Shown here in pieces: positions 1 to 7,938 of a stretch of 21,718 bases of DNA. Source of the DNA: an uncultured Lachnospiraceae bacterium (GTDB lineage: Bacteria; Bacillota; Clostridia; Lachnospirales; Lachnospiraceae); assembly GCA_946639085.1 (NCBI GenBank), contig CAMPBP010000003.1:1-21718 (forward strand), written 5' to 3'. The notes beneath the pieces were generated by a model that worked only from the letters and a program-made list of their open reading frames with translations, made no database searches and was not told the DNA's origin. Both the position numbers and the translations under genes were made by a program. The number at the start of each line of letters is the position of its first letter. The stretch's first letter is position 1.

Positions 1-861
1 TCCATCGAGACTATCGAGAAACTGGATAACGGTTACAGAGTTATCTACGAAGGCGGTTTCGACGAGTGTACCAACATAGTCGTATCCGCAGGACGAAGCG
101 GAAGCAAGTGGATGGAGAAGGTATGTAACGACCTTGATATCCCCACCAACTCAAACCGTGTCGACATCGGCGTAAGAGTGGAACTTCCCGCGGTTATATT
201 CTCACATCTTACCGATCAGTTATATGAAAGCAAGATCGTATACCGTACCTCAAAATTTGAGGACAGCGTTCGTACATTCTGTATGAATCCCAACGGTATA
301 GTGGTTAACGAAAATACAAACGGTATCGTCACCGTTAACGGACACAGTTTTGAAGACGCAGACAAAAAGACCGAGAACACCAACTTCGCGCTTTTGGTTG
401 CAAAGCATTTCTCGGAGCCTTTCAAAGACAGTAACGGATACGGTGAAAGTATCGCAAGACTTTCCAACATGCTCGGCGGAGGCGTAATCGTTCAGCGATT
501 CGGCGACCTTGAGAGAGGAAGAAGAAGTAACTGGAAACGAATTGACAAAGGAACCGTACGCCCCACGCTTAATGCTACACCCGGTGACTTAAGTCTTGTT
601 CTTCCCAAGCGTCTTATGGACGGTATCATCGAGATGATCTACGCTCTCGATAAGATCGCTCCCGGTACCGCAAACGACGATACCCTTCTTTACGGTGTGG
701 AAGTCAAATTCTACAACATGGAAGTTAAACTCGATGAGAATCTTGAGTCCATACACAAAGGACTTTATATCATCGGAGACGGCAGCGGTGTTACACATTC
801 ACTTTCCCATGCGTCCGCAAGCGGTGTTTATGTAGCAAGAAGGATCGCCGACACATTGTAA
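1..861 (+). CDS. FAD-dependent oxidoreductase, COG2509 type (C-terminal part)
   Basis: The reading frame is open from base 1 to a TAA at 859-861, so this is the C-terminal ~286 residues of a gene that starts upstream. The sequence carries hallmarks I associate with the uncharacterised FAD-dependent dehydrogenase family COG2509: a GRSG segment, 'DIGVRVELP', 'FCMNPNG', 'NTNFALLV', 'GDLERGRRS', 'TPGDLSLVLP', 'LLYGVEVKFYN', and a terminal 'GLYIIGDGSGVTHSLSHASASG' block that resembles the FAD-contacting end of these flavoproteins. The N-terminal Rossmann GxGxxG is not in the window. The substrate is unknown for the family; a cytosolic NAD(P)H- or FAD-linked redox role is expected. A hairpin at 879-901 follows the stop. 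No membrane segment is seen. Family assignment is fairly sure; biochemical function is not. Confidence 0.82.
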   Translation, partial: SIETIEKLDNGYRVIYEGGFDECTNIVVSAGRSGSKWMEKVCNDLDIPTNSNRVDIGVRVELPAVIFSHLTDQLYESKIVYRTSKFEDSVRTFCMNPNGIVVNENTNGIVTVNGHSFEDADKKTENTNFALLVAKHFSEPFKDSNGYGESIARLSNMLGGGVIVQRFGDLERGRRSNWKRIDKGTVRPTLNATPGDLSLVLPKRLMDGIIEMIYALDKIAPGTANDDTLLYGVEVKFYNMEVKLDENLESIHKGLYIIGDGSGVTHSLSHASASGVYVARRIADTL

Positions 862-878
862 TCTACAGATATTCAATT

Positions 879-901
879 ACGCCGCAACTTGTTTGCGGCG
901 T
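879..901 (+). terminator. Hairpin after the FAD-dependent oxidoreductase gene
   Basis: A perfect 9-bp inverted repeat, ACGCCGCAA (879-887) and TTGCGGCGT (893-901), has a 5-nt loop and lies 17 bases after the stop codon. It is GC-rich, but only TATAT follows it rather than a T-tract, so it is a weak or non-canonical terminator or an mRNA 3'-end stabiliser. It ends 12 bases before the Shine-Dalgarno sequence of the next gene. Confidence 0.45.
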
Positions 902-925
902 ATATGCACTGACGGAGGAAATGAA

Positions 926-1431
926 ATGTTTTGTCATAATTGCGGGGCACAGATGCGCGACGGAGTTAAGTTTTGTACAAACTGCGGTCAAAAGTTGTAT
1001 GAGGAATCTCAAACTGCAGCACAGCCTCAGGTACAGCCTCAAACCCAGATACAGCCTCAGCCTCAGGTACAGCCTCAGCCTTATTATCCCCAGGGCTATT
1101 ATCCCGTTCCTCCGAAGAAAAAGAGCAAGGCACCTCTCGTTGTATTGCTTGTATGCCTTATGGTGTTCATCCTCGGCGGTTACGATGATATCATGGACGC
1201 GATAAAAGATTTTTCCCCCGAAGAAAGCGTTGCTTTCTTTAACGGAGAAGATCTTCAGGAGTTTTTGCTTATAACGTGGACGGTGACGTGATCATCATAA
1301 ACGGTTATTCAAAGCTGGACTTCGTTCTTGACGGAGATTATCTTATGATTTTGACCGATGACAACAATCTTTTCGGATTTGCGGATCTTAATCTTAAACC
1401 TCCGTACACACTTATAAGAACTTATGGCTGA
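926..1431 (+). pseudogene. Zinc-ribbon, QP-repeat, single-TM protein with an apparent frameshift
   Basis: The best start is ATG 926, with GGAGG at 914-918 seven bases upstream; the ATG at 921 is out of frame and too close to that site. The protein opens with a double-CxxC zinc ribbon (residues 3-6 CHNC and 22-25 CTNC), then a Gln/Pro-rich linker of VQPQ-type repeats, a Lys-rich stretch and one hydrophobic segment (about residues 75-90). The frame then stops at TGA 1289-1291. The -1 frame, open from 1243, continues as a sensible polypeptide (VDGDVIIINGYSKLDF..., ending LIRTYG) to TGA 1429-1431. The span is 506 nt, so restoring one base near the TTTTT at 1262-1266 gives a 168-residue protein. 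The architecture resembles the many zinc-ribbon membrane proteins of Clostridia; function unknown. The shift may be a real mutation or a homopolymer sequencing error. Confidence 0.65.
1018..1082 (+). repeat. Short direct repeats encoding the QP-rich linker
   Basis: Imperfect tandem copies of CAGCCTCAG and GGTACAGCCTCA encode VQPQ/IQPQ-type repeats between the zinc ribbon and the membrane segment. The unit varies and is in frame with the gene, so this is a coding low-complexity linker that probably changes length by slippage. Confidence 0.6.
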
Positions 1432-1472
1432 TAAGCGCTAAAAAATCGGTCTTTTTGCGGTACTGTGTTAAT

Positions 1473-1499
1473 TGGTTGCTAAATAATTGATGATATAAT
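1473..1499 (+). promoter_or_regulatory. Possible promoter of the hybrid histidine kinase gene
   Basis: A perfect -10 hexamer TATAAT lies at 1494-1499. The best -35 candidate is TTGGTT at 1473-1478 with a short 15-bp spacer. The start codon is at 1548, leaving a leader of about 40 bases. The -35 is weak, so confidence rests on the -10 and on position. Confidence 0.4.
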
Positions 1500-1547
1500 A
1501 TACGATACGCAATTATTTCTGCGTACAACGGTTAAAATGGTACAATC

Positions 1548-4400
1548 ATGGAAGAAAATAAGGCAAATTCCTCAAAAATTACAGATAAAATCCGCGCGAT
1601 AATGAATGAGATCAATTCACGAAACAGAAAGTCTTTGTTGATCGTGGAAGCATTCATTCTCATTTTCGTGGTGATCACCGGCATATTCATGCTTCTTTCC
1701 AATACTCACTGGCTTGAGGACTGTGAATCACCCATGCCCGAAAGACTGGAAGCAAATACCGGTTGGGAGAGAGTTTATCCCGACGGACACAGAGAAGCGG
1801 TAACGCTTCCCTGTACTTTCGATGACCTAAAAGCAGGCGAAGAGATAGTTTTTGAGAGCACCGTTCCCGAAAACATCACAGATAAATATTGTTTCTCAAC
1901 CCGTTCCGACAGAATGAACATGCGAATCATGGTCGGCGACGAGGTCAGATTTGCGTTCAACCAGAAATTCACCTATTTCTACTGGACGAACGTTGTTTCC
2001 CGCTACGTATATGCTTCCGTTACCAGAGAAGACATCGGCAAGCCGATACGTGTCATAGGTGTGGCCGTAAGCGACATTCCCAGGACATTTCCTTATGCAT
2101 ATTACAGCGAACGCGGTATCTTAAACAGATCTTATATGACGGCGCAGGGTCCTGCGTTCATATTCGCAATGTTCCTTGTCTGCTTAAGTATTTCGTGTGT
2201 CGTTCTCGGCGTATTTTTACGTGTATCGACAAACGGTACCGTCAGAGTGGACTATGTGGGCTGGATACTCATGATGGCTGCCGCTTATATTCTTACCGAA
2301 GGCATTTTCAGAGATATTCTGTTCTCGAATGTCATTGCCATGAACGCGATCCCGGAGCTTATGATGATACTTGCTCCGATGATGATGGTTCTGTATTTCG
2401 ATTCGCTTCAGGAAGGCCGCTACAGGACGATGTACCTCATATATCTGTATTCGGCGATCGCACACGGACTGGTCTGTGTCGCGCTTGCTCTTTTAAGAAA
2501 GCGTGATCTGGGCGAAGATTTATATCAGCTTCTGTTTTTCCTGTTCTTAAGCGTAGCGTTGTTTGCTTACGGAGTAATAAAAGATCACAAGACGGGCAAA
2601 AGCAGAAACTACAGTATTGTCGTGTGGTCGTCTATTATCATGCTTGTATTGTTTGCACTTCAGCTTGCCAACTATATAAAAACAAGCATCATGTCGGCGC
2701 TCTATCTTGAGTCGGGTCTATTGATATTCACGATAGCCGCCATATTCAACGCGTTTATCAATCTTCTCAAGATCGAAGAAAAGAAACGACACGTTCAATA
2801 TGAAGCCGATCTTAAGTCCAAGTTCCTTGCCACGATGTCTCACGAGATAAGAACACCCATCAACGCCATACTTGGCATGAACGAGGCGATACTAAGGGAG
2901 AGCGCCGAAAAGAACACTCTCGCCTACGCGACGGACGTTGAAGTGGCCGGAAAGCTTCTTCTTTCCCTTATTAACGACATACTAGATTTCTCGAAGCTGG
3001 ATTCGGGAAAGATGGAGATATTGCCTGTTTCGTATCACATAAAAGATGTTGTGACAGTCTGCCGCAATCTTGTTGAAAGACGTGCGGTTGAGAAGGGACT
3101 TAAGTTTGTGGTCGTGTTTGATGAGAACATTCCTTCCGTATTAAAGGGCGATGAAGTCCGCATACAGCAGATAATCACCAATGTCCTTACAAATGCGGTC
3201 AAATATACGAGAAAAGGCCGTGTGGGCCTTAAAGTTACAGCCGAGAACATGACCGAAGACGGTATTGATTTAAGAATTGAAGTAAGTGATACCGGTATAG
3301 GTATTAAAGACGAAGATAAAGAAAAACTCTTTAACGTATTTACCCGTGTCGATGAGGAACGAAATGCCAGCATCGAAGGAACGGGACTTGGTCTTGCGAT
3401 AACGGGAGCGCTCGTTAACCTTATGGGCGGTACGATAAACGTAACCAGTTCTTACGGATCGGGCTCTGTATTTACTATCATCATTCCTCAGCATGTCGTA
3501 AACACGACTCCCGCAGGAAAACTTGAAGAGAGAGTTGAAAACGAACCTGTTCTTGGCCCCGGAAAGCGGAGAGAAGATCTCTTTACCGCACCGGAAGCTT
3601 CCCTTCTTGCGGTGGATGATGTGCTCGTAAACCTGAAAGTTGTGCAGAGTCTTCTTAAGAAGACGGGTATGAAGATAGACACCGCCATAAGCGGAAAAGA
3701 CTGTCTTGAACTAACCAAGAAAAATAAATACGACATCATACTCTTAGACCACATGATGCCCGGTAAAGACGGTATCGAGACACTTCGTGACATAAAGGCC
3801 GATGTGGGCAATCCAAACCGCGAGACACCGGTCATCGTGCTTACCGCAAATGCCATAATAGGCGCCAAGGAAGAGTACATGAAGCAGGGCTTCACCGATT
3901 ATCTTTCAAAGCCTATCGCGCTTATGGATCTTGAGAAGATGCTTCTTAAATATCTTCCGCCTGACAAGATCGGTGGTAAAGCGGTAGAAAAAACAATTCT
4001 CGAAAATGAGAAGAAACTCACTGCCATCGAGCATGAAGTCAATTCACCTTCACCCCTTGACGAGAAGCCTTCTGTAGAGGAAGTCATCAACAGAAAAGCC
4101 GCCATGGACAACAGCCACTACAACGAGCAGGTATGGCGCGAGAGGATTGAAACTTACTTAAGAGAAGACAAGCGTTCAATGCTCGCCGAAAGTTACGAGA
4201 AGGCAAAGATGGAGAATTATAAGATGATAGTTCGATCCATCCGTTCTTCTTCACAGACCATAGGGGCTTTGGAACTCGCCAAGAAAGCTCAGGAAGTCGA
4301 AATAGCGATCGAAGAAAACAACGCTGAAGCTCTCGGCATAAGACACAAAGAGTTAAGCGAGCAATACAGCCGAGCGATCAACGTACTTACAAGGATCTGA
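1548..4400 (+). CDS. Hybrid sensor histidine kinase with receiver and degenerate Hpt-like domain
   Basis: A 950-residue membrane signalling protein. Residues ~29-51 form the first TM segment, ~52-200 an extracytoplasmic sensor domain, and ~201-408 seven further hydrophobic segments, resembling 7TM-type sensor modules. The kinase core follows: the H-box 'FLATMSHEIRTPINAILG' with phospho-acceptor His432, the N-box 'NVLTNAVKYT', and the G-boxes 'DTGIGI' and 'GTGLGLAI'. A receiver domain (~690-802) has Asp734 in 'ILLDHMMPGKDG' and the conserved Lys of 'YLSKPI'. The last ~90 residues look like an Hpt domain ('RSSSQTIGALELAKKAQEVE'), but the position of the phospho-acceptor His is Arg896. It probably autophosphorylates and passes phosphate to its own receiver; the stimulus is unknown. 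The start has no good Shine-Dalgarno sequence. It is monocistronic, ending in a strong terminator. Confidence 0.9.
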   Translation: MEENKANSSKITDKIRAIMNEINSRNRKSLLIVEAFILIFVVITGIFMLLSNTHWLEDCESPMPERLEANTGWERVYPDGHREAVTLPCTFDDLKAGEEIVFESTVPENITDKYCFSTRSDRMNMRIMVGDEVRFAFNQKFTYFYWTNVVSRYVYASVTREDIGKPIRVIGVAVSDIPRTFPYAYYSERGILNRSYMTAQGPAFIFAMFLVCLSISCVVLGVFLRVSTNGTVRVDYVGWILMMAAAYILTEGIFRDILFSNVIAMNAIPELMMILAPMMMVLYFDSLQEGRYRTMYLIYLYSAIAHGLVCVALALLRKRDLGEDLYQLLFFLFLSVALFAYGVIKDHKTGKSRNYSIVVWSSIIMLVLFALQLANYIKTSIMSALYLESGLLIFTIAAIFNAFINLLKIEEKKRHVQYEADLKSKFLATMSHEIRTPINAILGMNEAILRESAEKNTLAYATDVEVAGKLLLSLINDILDFSKLDSGKMEILPVSYHIKDVVTVCRNLVERRAVEKGLKFVVVFDENIPSVLKGDEVRIQQIITNVLTNAVKYTRKGRVGLKVTAENMTEDGIDLRIEVSDTGIGIKDEDKEKLFNVFTRVDEERNASIEGTGLGLAITGALVNLMGGTINVTSSYGSGSVFTIIIPQHVVNTTPAGKLEERVENEPVLGPGKRREDLFTAPEASLLAVDDVLVNLKVVQSLLKKTGMKIDTAISGKDCLELTKKNKYDIILLDHMMPGKDGIETLRDIKADVGNPNRETPVIVLTANAIIGAKEEYMKQGFTDYLSKPIALMDLEKMLLKYLPPDKIGGKAVEKTILENEKKLTAIEHEVNSPSPLDEKPSVEEVINRKAAMDNSHYNEQVWRERIETYLREDKRSMLAESYEKAKMENYKMIVRSIRSSSQTIGALELAKKAQEVEIAIEENNAEALGIRHKELSEQYSRAINVLTRI

Positions 4401-4432
4401 AAAGGATGGACATTTTGTCCATCCTTTTCTTT
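4401..4432. terminator. Bidirectional intrinsic terminator
   Basis: A perfect 12-bp stem, AAAGGATGGACA (4401-4412) and TGTCCATCCTTT (4416-4427), has a 3-nt loop and starts one base after the histidine kinase stop. TTTTCTTTTA follows on the plus strand. A-runs on the left flank give a short T-run on the minus strand, so it can also serve the convergent methyltransferase gene ending at 4432. Confidence 0.85.
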
Positions 4433-5784
4433 TAAAGATTTGTTCTCAGTCCCTTCGGATAATGATTTTTCAAAGTGCCGTTAACCGCTTTTGCAAAGCC
4501 TATGGAAAAGCCGTTTACAAAGACAGGCAAAAAGCCTTTGAGATTCGGATCGACAGAAATTGTTTCGCCTGCGATAAAGCGCTTGGCATCATCAAGACTT
4601 ATGTCCGCACACTTGGTGACTTCGAAAGGTCGCATTGACATGGCAAGGGAATGGGCGGGCTCGAAACGGTTTTTAAGATCGCACATTATATGAAGTCCCG
4701 GACGCACCACGCGGATGGAATCGATACCGGTAAAAAGCGCCGGTGTGAGATAAACGTTGTCTTTAATTCTTGTTATATATGAGGTCGCAAGCAATTTGTT
4801 TGCGACTTCTTCTTTCATTCCGAAATCTTTTGTCAGGAAGTCTCTTACGGTGTCTTCAGTCAAAGCGTTGGAATTATTTTTTGACTTTTTCTTTCCTTTG
4901 GAACTGTCCAAAGAAACCGTTCTGCCGACATATTCGCCCTTTTTCTTAAGCTTTGCCACAAAATGACCTTCGCCCTTAATTACGTGGGGCATGAGCCGTT
5001 TCATCAAAACGAGTTCGAAATCGGGGTTTTCGTTAATGAACTTTTCTATATTGTCTTCGTTTTCTTCTCTTGAAAACGTACATGTCGAATAAACCAGCGT
5101 ACCGCCGGGAGCAAGCATGGAAGAGGCGTTTTTAAGTATCTCTTCCTGCCTTTTTGCGCACATGGAAACATTTTCGGGGGACCATTCGTTAACGGCGGTT
5201 TCGTCTTTTCTGAACATTCCTTCACCCGAGCACGGTGCGTCCACTAAGATCTTGTTAAAGAAAAGAGGAAATCTGCGGGCCAAAACATCCGAAGATTCGC
5301 TTGTAACGACGGCGTTTCTAACCCCCATTCTTTCTATGTTGGAAGAAAGGATCACAGCTCTGTCTTTGTTTATCTCGTTGGTTACAAGCAGCCCTTGCCC
5401 GTTTAAATACGATGAGATCTGAGTGCTCTTTCCGCCGGGAGCGGCACAAAGGTCCAAAACGATATCCCCTTCCTTTACGCCAAGTTCGGTCACAGCCGAC
5501 ATTGCGCTGGGTTCCTGAATGTAGTAGGCACCCGCCTCGTGGTAAACGTGTTTGCCGGGATGTTCTTCGTCGTTATAGTAAAATCCCCCTTCGGCAAAAT
5601 CGATTTTGGAAAGCAAAAAAGGCATTTTTTCACAAAATGCCTCAAGATCGCTTTTTAAGAGATTGCAGCGAAGGCCGTAAAGACGCGTATCCTCATAGGA
5701 GGCGATAAACGCCCCGTACTCCGGACCGAGTTCTTTTTCCATCCTTGCCTTAAATTGTTCGGGTAATTGTACGGTTTCGCTCAT
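4432..5784 (-). CDS. RsmB/RsmF-type rRNA (cytosine-C5)-methyltransferase
   Basis: A 450-residue SAM-dependent RNA methyltransferase of the NOL1/NOP2/Sun family. The SAM-binding motif is 'DLCAAPGGKS' at 111-120. The two family cysteines are present: Cys185 in 'VDAPCSGEG' and Cys235 in 'VYSTCTFS', used for covalent catalysis and product release. The N-terminus ('LPEQFKARMEKELG...LRCNLLKSD') matches the usual fold start, and a C-terminal extension of ~180 residues fits the RsmF-like group, which carries a PUA-like RNA-binding end; known members make m5C in 16S rRNA. I cannot assign the exact site. The ATG lies one base after the TGA of the upstream gene (stop 5788-5786, start 5784), and no strong Shine-Dalgarno is visible, which suggests translational coupling to that gene. 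Confidence 0.9.
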   Translation of the reverse strand: MSETVQLPEQFKARMEKELGPEYGAFIASYEDTRLYGLRCNLLKSDLEAFCEKMPFLLSKIDFAEGGFYYNDEEHPGKHVYHEAGAYYIQEPSAMSAVTELGVKEGDIVLDLCAAPGGKSTQISSYLNGQGLLVTNEINKDRAVILSSNIERMGVRNAVVTSESSDVLARRFPLFFNKILVDAPCSGEGMFRKDETAVNEWSPENVSMCAKRQEEILKNASSMLAPGGTLVYSTCTFSREENEDNIEKFINENPDFELVLMKRLMPHVIKGEGHFVAKLKKKGEYVGRTVSLDSSKGKKKSKNNSNALTEDTVRDFLTKDFGMKEEVANKLLATSYITRIKDNVYLTPALFTGIDSIRVVRPGLHIMCDLKNRFEPAHSLAMSMRPFEVTKCADISLDDAKRFIAGETISVDPNLKGFLPVFVNGFSIGFAKAVNGTLKNHYPKGLRTNL

Positions 5785-5785
5785 G

Positions 5786-6469
5786 TCAGTTGTTTATGTA
5801 ATCAAAGAATAATTTGGCGGTGTCCAGTCTTTCGGTGGAAACTGCGATGGTAAAGACGACTTTGTCGAGTAAGAAAACGGGTACCGAATTAAGACGTGCG
5901 GAATCTGTGACGTCTATCATGGAAGGGTACGTTTCGCCCGTGGGGTTGCCGTCCTCATCACAAATGTCGCTCCATATCACTCTGTCGCCCAGCGCGTTTA
6001 ACTCTTCCGGAGAAAATGCTTCTCTTAAGTCCATGTAAAAACCCTGGGAAGCGTAGTTTGCCATGGTTCCGAAATCGGCCAGCATAACGTCGCAGTCACC
6101 TGCTGCCATAAGTGCGACCCATTTCTGGACGCTTAAGTATGAAGCGGTGTCGTTTGACGAAAGGTCGATGTACAAAGAATCGTCAAATACGATCTGACTT
6201 TTGTCTTTGTTTGTTCCTGCGATATCTTCAAATTCCGAGGCTTCAAGATTTCCGACGCTGTTTATGAAAAGAACGTACAGGTCGTGATCTTTGTTGTTCA
6301 TCATCGTTCTTACAAGTGATATTAAGCATATAAGGATGATTATCGCAACTATGGTGCCTTTAAGGTAATATTCCGCAAAATAAGAAAGCTTGTATTTTAA
6401 GGACTTGCCCTTAAGAAAAGCTTTCTGTTCTTCCATTATTTCTTTTTGTGTGGGATCTATCAAACTCAT
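5786..6469 (-). CDS. Membrane-anchored protein with solute-binding-like extracellular domain
   Basis: I do not recognise a named family. Starting from the ATG at 6469 the product is 227 residues: a charged cytoplasmic N-terminus, one TM segment (~residues 38-53, 'GTIVAIIILICLISLV') and a ~170-residue extracytoplasmic domain. Within it, 'GDCDVMLADFGTMANYASQGFYMDLREAFSPEEL' resembles the part of extracellular solute-binding proteins where a ligand-lobe segment is followed by 'F..YA..G...DL', so a tethered binding-like fold is possible (inference). A longer version from TTG 6526 would place a near-consensus promoter inside the coding region and has no ribosome site, so ATG 6469 is preferred. It is first in a two-gene operon with the RNA methyltransferase, one base apart. 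Confidence 0.7.
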   Translation of the reverse strand: MSLIDPTQKEIMEEQKAFLKGKSLKYKLSYFAEYYLKGTIVAIIILICLISLVRTMMNNKDHDLYVLFINSVGNLEASEFEDIAGTNKDKSQIVFDDSLYIDLSSNDTASYLSVQKWVALMAAGDCDVMLADFGTMANYASQGFYMDLREAFSPEELNALGDRVIWSDICDEDGNPTGETYPSMIDVTDSARLNSVPVFLLDKVVFTIAVSTERLDTAKLFFDYINN

Positions 6470-6496
6470 TTTTCTCAGATTCTCTCTTTCCCGAAC

Positions 6497-6526
6497 ATTA
6501 TCTGCCACATTTAAGTCGGGTGTCAA
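6497..6526 (-). promoter_or_regulatory. Promoter of the minus-strand membrane protein/methyltransferase operon
   Basis: On the minus strand, TTGACA (6526-6521, 6/6 match) is followed by an 18-bp spacer and GATAAT (6502-6497, 5/6 match). Transcription would start near 6490, giving a leader of about 20 bases before ATG 6469. This decides the start codon, since the alternative TTG start is the first part of the -35 itself. Confidence 0.75.
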
Positions 6527-6592
6527 TCGTCAGGGTTGTTAAATTTCTGTAAAACTTTAGCATTAATTAATAGATTGTGGGTAATATTTGGG

Positions 6593-6621
6593 TTTATAAA
6601 ATCTCAGAAAAGATTTATAAT
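6593..6621 (+). promoter_or_regulatory. Promoter of the SDR-hydrogenase operon
   Basis: A perfect -10 TATAAT (6616-6621) lies 17 bp downstream of a partial -35 TTTATA (6593-6598, 4/6). The surrounding AT-rich stretch and the ~40-base distance to the Shine-Dalgarno at 6651 fit. It is divergent from the minus-strand promoter about 70 bases away. Confidence 0.6.
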
Positions 6622-6662
6622 AGGCAATACAGGGTTAAAAAATTAACAATGGAGGATTGGTA

Positions 6663-7436
6663 ATGAAAAACTATTTTGATCTTACAGGCCGCGTAGCGGT
6701 AATCACAGGGTGTTCAACGGGTTTGGGTGTACAGATGGCACACGCTCTTGCAAATCAGGGTGCTGCAATAGTTGCTCTCGCAAGACGTAAAGAAAAAGTA
6801 GAAGAGGTTGCAGCCGAGCTCACAAAAGAGTATGGTGTAAAGGCTGTCGGAATTTCCTGCGACATTACCGACACCAAAGCGGTTGAGGACTCTGTTGACA
6901 ATATCTTAAAAGAATTCGGAAGGATCGACGTTCTTATAAACAACGCAGGAACCGGCGCAGTCGCTCCTGCGGAAGAAATCTCCGATGAGCAGTTCCAGAA
7001 TGAAATAAATGTAGACCTTTTCGGAACCTTCAAGATGTCACGTGCGGTTGCAAAGAAGGCTATGCTTCCCGCAAACTACGGACGTATCATCAACATCGCT
7101 TCGATGTACGGTCTTGTAGGTAACAAGGTAGCTCCCGCTTCACCTTACCATGCTGCAAAGGGCGGCGTTGTAAACCTTACGAGAGCGCTTGCATCCGAGT
7201 GGGGCGACAACGGTATCACCGTAAACGCTATCTGCCCCGGATATTTCTACTCTCCTCTTACAAGAGAGACGCTTGATTCCGAATTCTTCCAGAACAACGC
7301 AAAGACGATGATCCCTTCGGAGCGTTACGGAAATGAAGGCGAGCTTGATACGGCAGCCATTTTCCTTTCATCGCCCGCAAGTTCATACGTAAACGGCGTT
7401 ATCCTGCCTGTAGATGGCGGATACACTGCGATGTAA
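6663..7436 (+). CDS. Short-chain dehydrogenase/reductase (gluconate 5-dehydrogenase-like)
   Basis: A 257-residue classical SDR that reduces or oxidises a carbonyl/alcohol with NAD(P)(H). It shows the cofactor motif 'TGCSTGLG' (15-22), 'NNAG', and the catalytic Ser147, Tyr162 and Lys166 (YxxxK). 'YHAAKGGVVNLTRALASEW' and the terminal 'VDGGYTAM' are most like gluconate 5-dehydrogenase or 3-oxoacyl-ACP reductase relatives; the substrate cannot be read from sequence. The start is ATG 6663 with GGAGG at 6651-6655 seven bases upstream; an upstream in-frame TTG (6657) overlaps the site's spacing and is not used. It is first in the hydrogenase operon: hydC starts 19 bases after its stop with no terminator between. 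Confidence 0.88.
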   Translation: MKNYFDLTGRVAVITGCSTGLGVQMAHALANQGAAIVALARRKEKVEEVAAELTKEYGVKAVGISCDITDTKAVEDSVDNILKEFGRIDVLINNAGTGAVAPAEEISDEQFQNEINVDLFGTFKMSRAVAKKAMLPANYGRIINIASMYGLVGNKVAPASPYHAAKGGVVNLTRALASEWGDNGITVNAICPGYFYSPLTRETLDSEFFQNNAKTMIPSERYGNEGELDTAAIFLSSPASSYVNGVILPVDGGYTAM

Positions 7437-7455
7437 TTTTTTTAAAGGAGTTTTT

Positions 7456-7938
7456 ATGTTTACAGAGAAAGATTTTAAGACCTTGGATGCGATACTTGAA
7501 AAGTACGACAAGGATCCCAGCCGTGTCATCGGTATCATGCAGGACATACAGCGTGAATACAGGTATCTTCCCAAGGAAAGTTTGACGTATATTTCGGGGG
7601 TTCTTAACTTAAGCGAGGCAAAGATTTTCGGTGTTGCCACGTTTTATGAGAATTTCTCTTTGGAGCCCAAGGGAAAGTATGTCATCAAAGTATGCGACGG
7701 AACGGCTTGTCACGTTCGTAATTCCGTGCCGATACTTGAAGAGTTCAGAAAGGTCTTAAATCTTTCGAGTAAAAAGAAAACCACCGACGACATGATGTTC
7801 ACGGTGGAAACCGTATCCTGCCTCGGTGCCTGCGGCCTTGCGCCGGTTTGTACCGTAAATGACACGGTTTATCCCGCCATGACTCCCGATAAGGTTAAAG
7901 CGATAATAGATGAGCTTAAGAGCAGGGAGGAAGCGTAA
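7456..7938 (+). CDS. hydC: HydC: NuoE-like [2Fe-2S] subunit of NADH-linked [FeFe]-hydrogenase
   Basis: A 160-residue thioredoxin-like ferredoxin of the NuoE/HydC/HndA family. The four cluster ligands are Cys80 and Cys85 (CxxxxC in 'CDGTAC') and Cys122 and Cys126 ('CLGAC'). The N-terminal helical region ('IMQDIQREYRYLPKESLTYIS') and 'GVATFYENFSLEPKGKY' are typical of the family. It passes electrons between the flavin subunit HydB and the catalytic HydA. The start is ATG 7456 with AAAGGAG at 7444-7450. Its TAA is directly followed by the hydB ATG with no spacer, so the two are translated together. Length and motifs are normal. Confidence 0.93.
   Translation: MFTEKDFKTLDAILEKYDKDPSRVIGIMQDIQREYRYLPKESLTYISGVLNLSEAKIFGVATFYENFSLEPKGKYVIKVCDGTACHVRNSVPILEEFRKVLNLSSKKKTTDDMMFTVETVSCLGACGLAPVCTVNDTVYPAMTPDKVKAIIDELKSREEA

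Noticed and set aside
1018..1082. CRISPR-like or regulatory tandem repeat
   Set aside because: Units are about 9-12 bases, variable, without spacers, and in frame with a QP-rich linker.
921..1205. Alternative 94-residue reading starting at ATG 921
   Set aside because: It is the frame shifted by one from the zinc-ribbon gene; the ribosome site is only two bases away and the product is an arginine/leucine-rich shadow with no domain.
1255..1290. Programmed -1 frameshifting in the zinc-ribbon gene
   Set aside because: The site reads G-TTT-TTG in the zero frame, which is not a canonical X-XXY-YYZ heptamer, and no clear downstream pseudoknot is seen. An indel is simpler.
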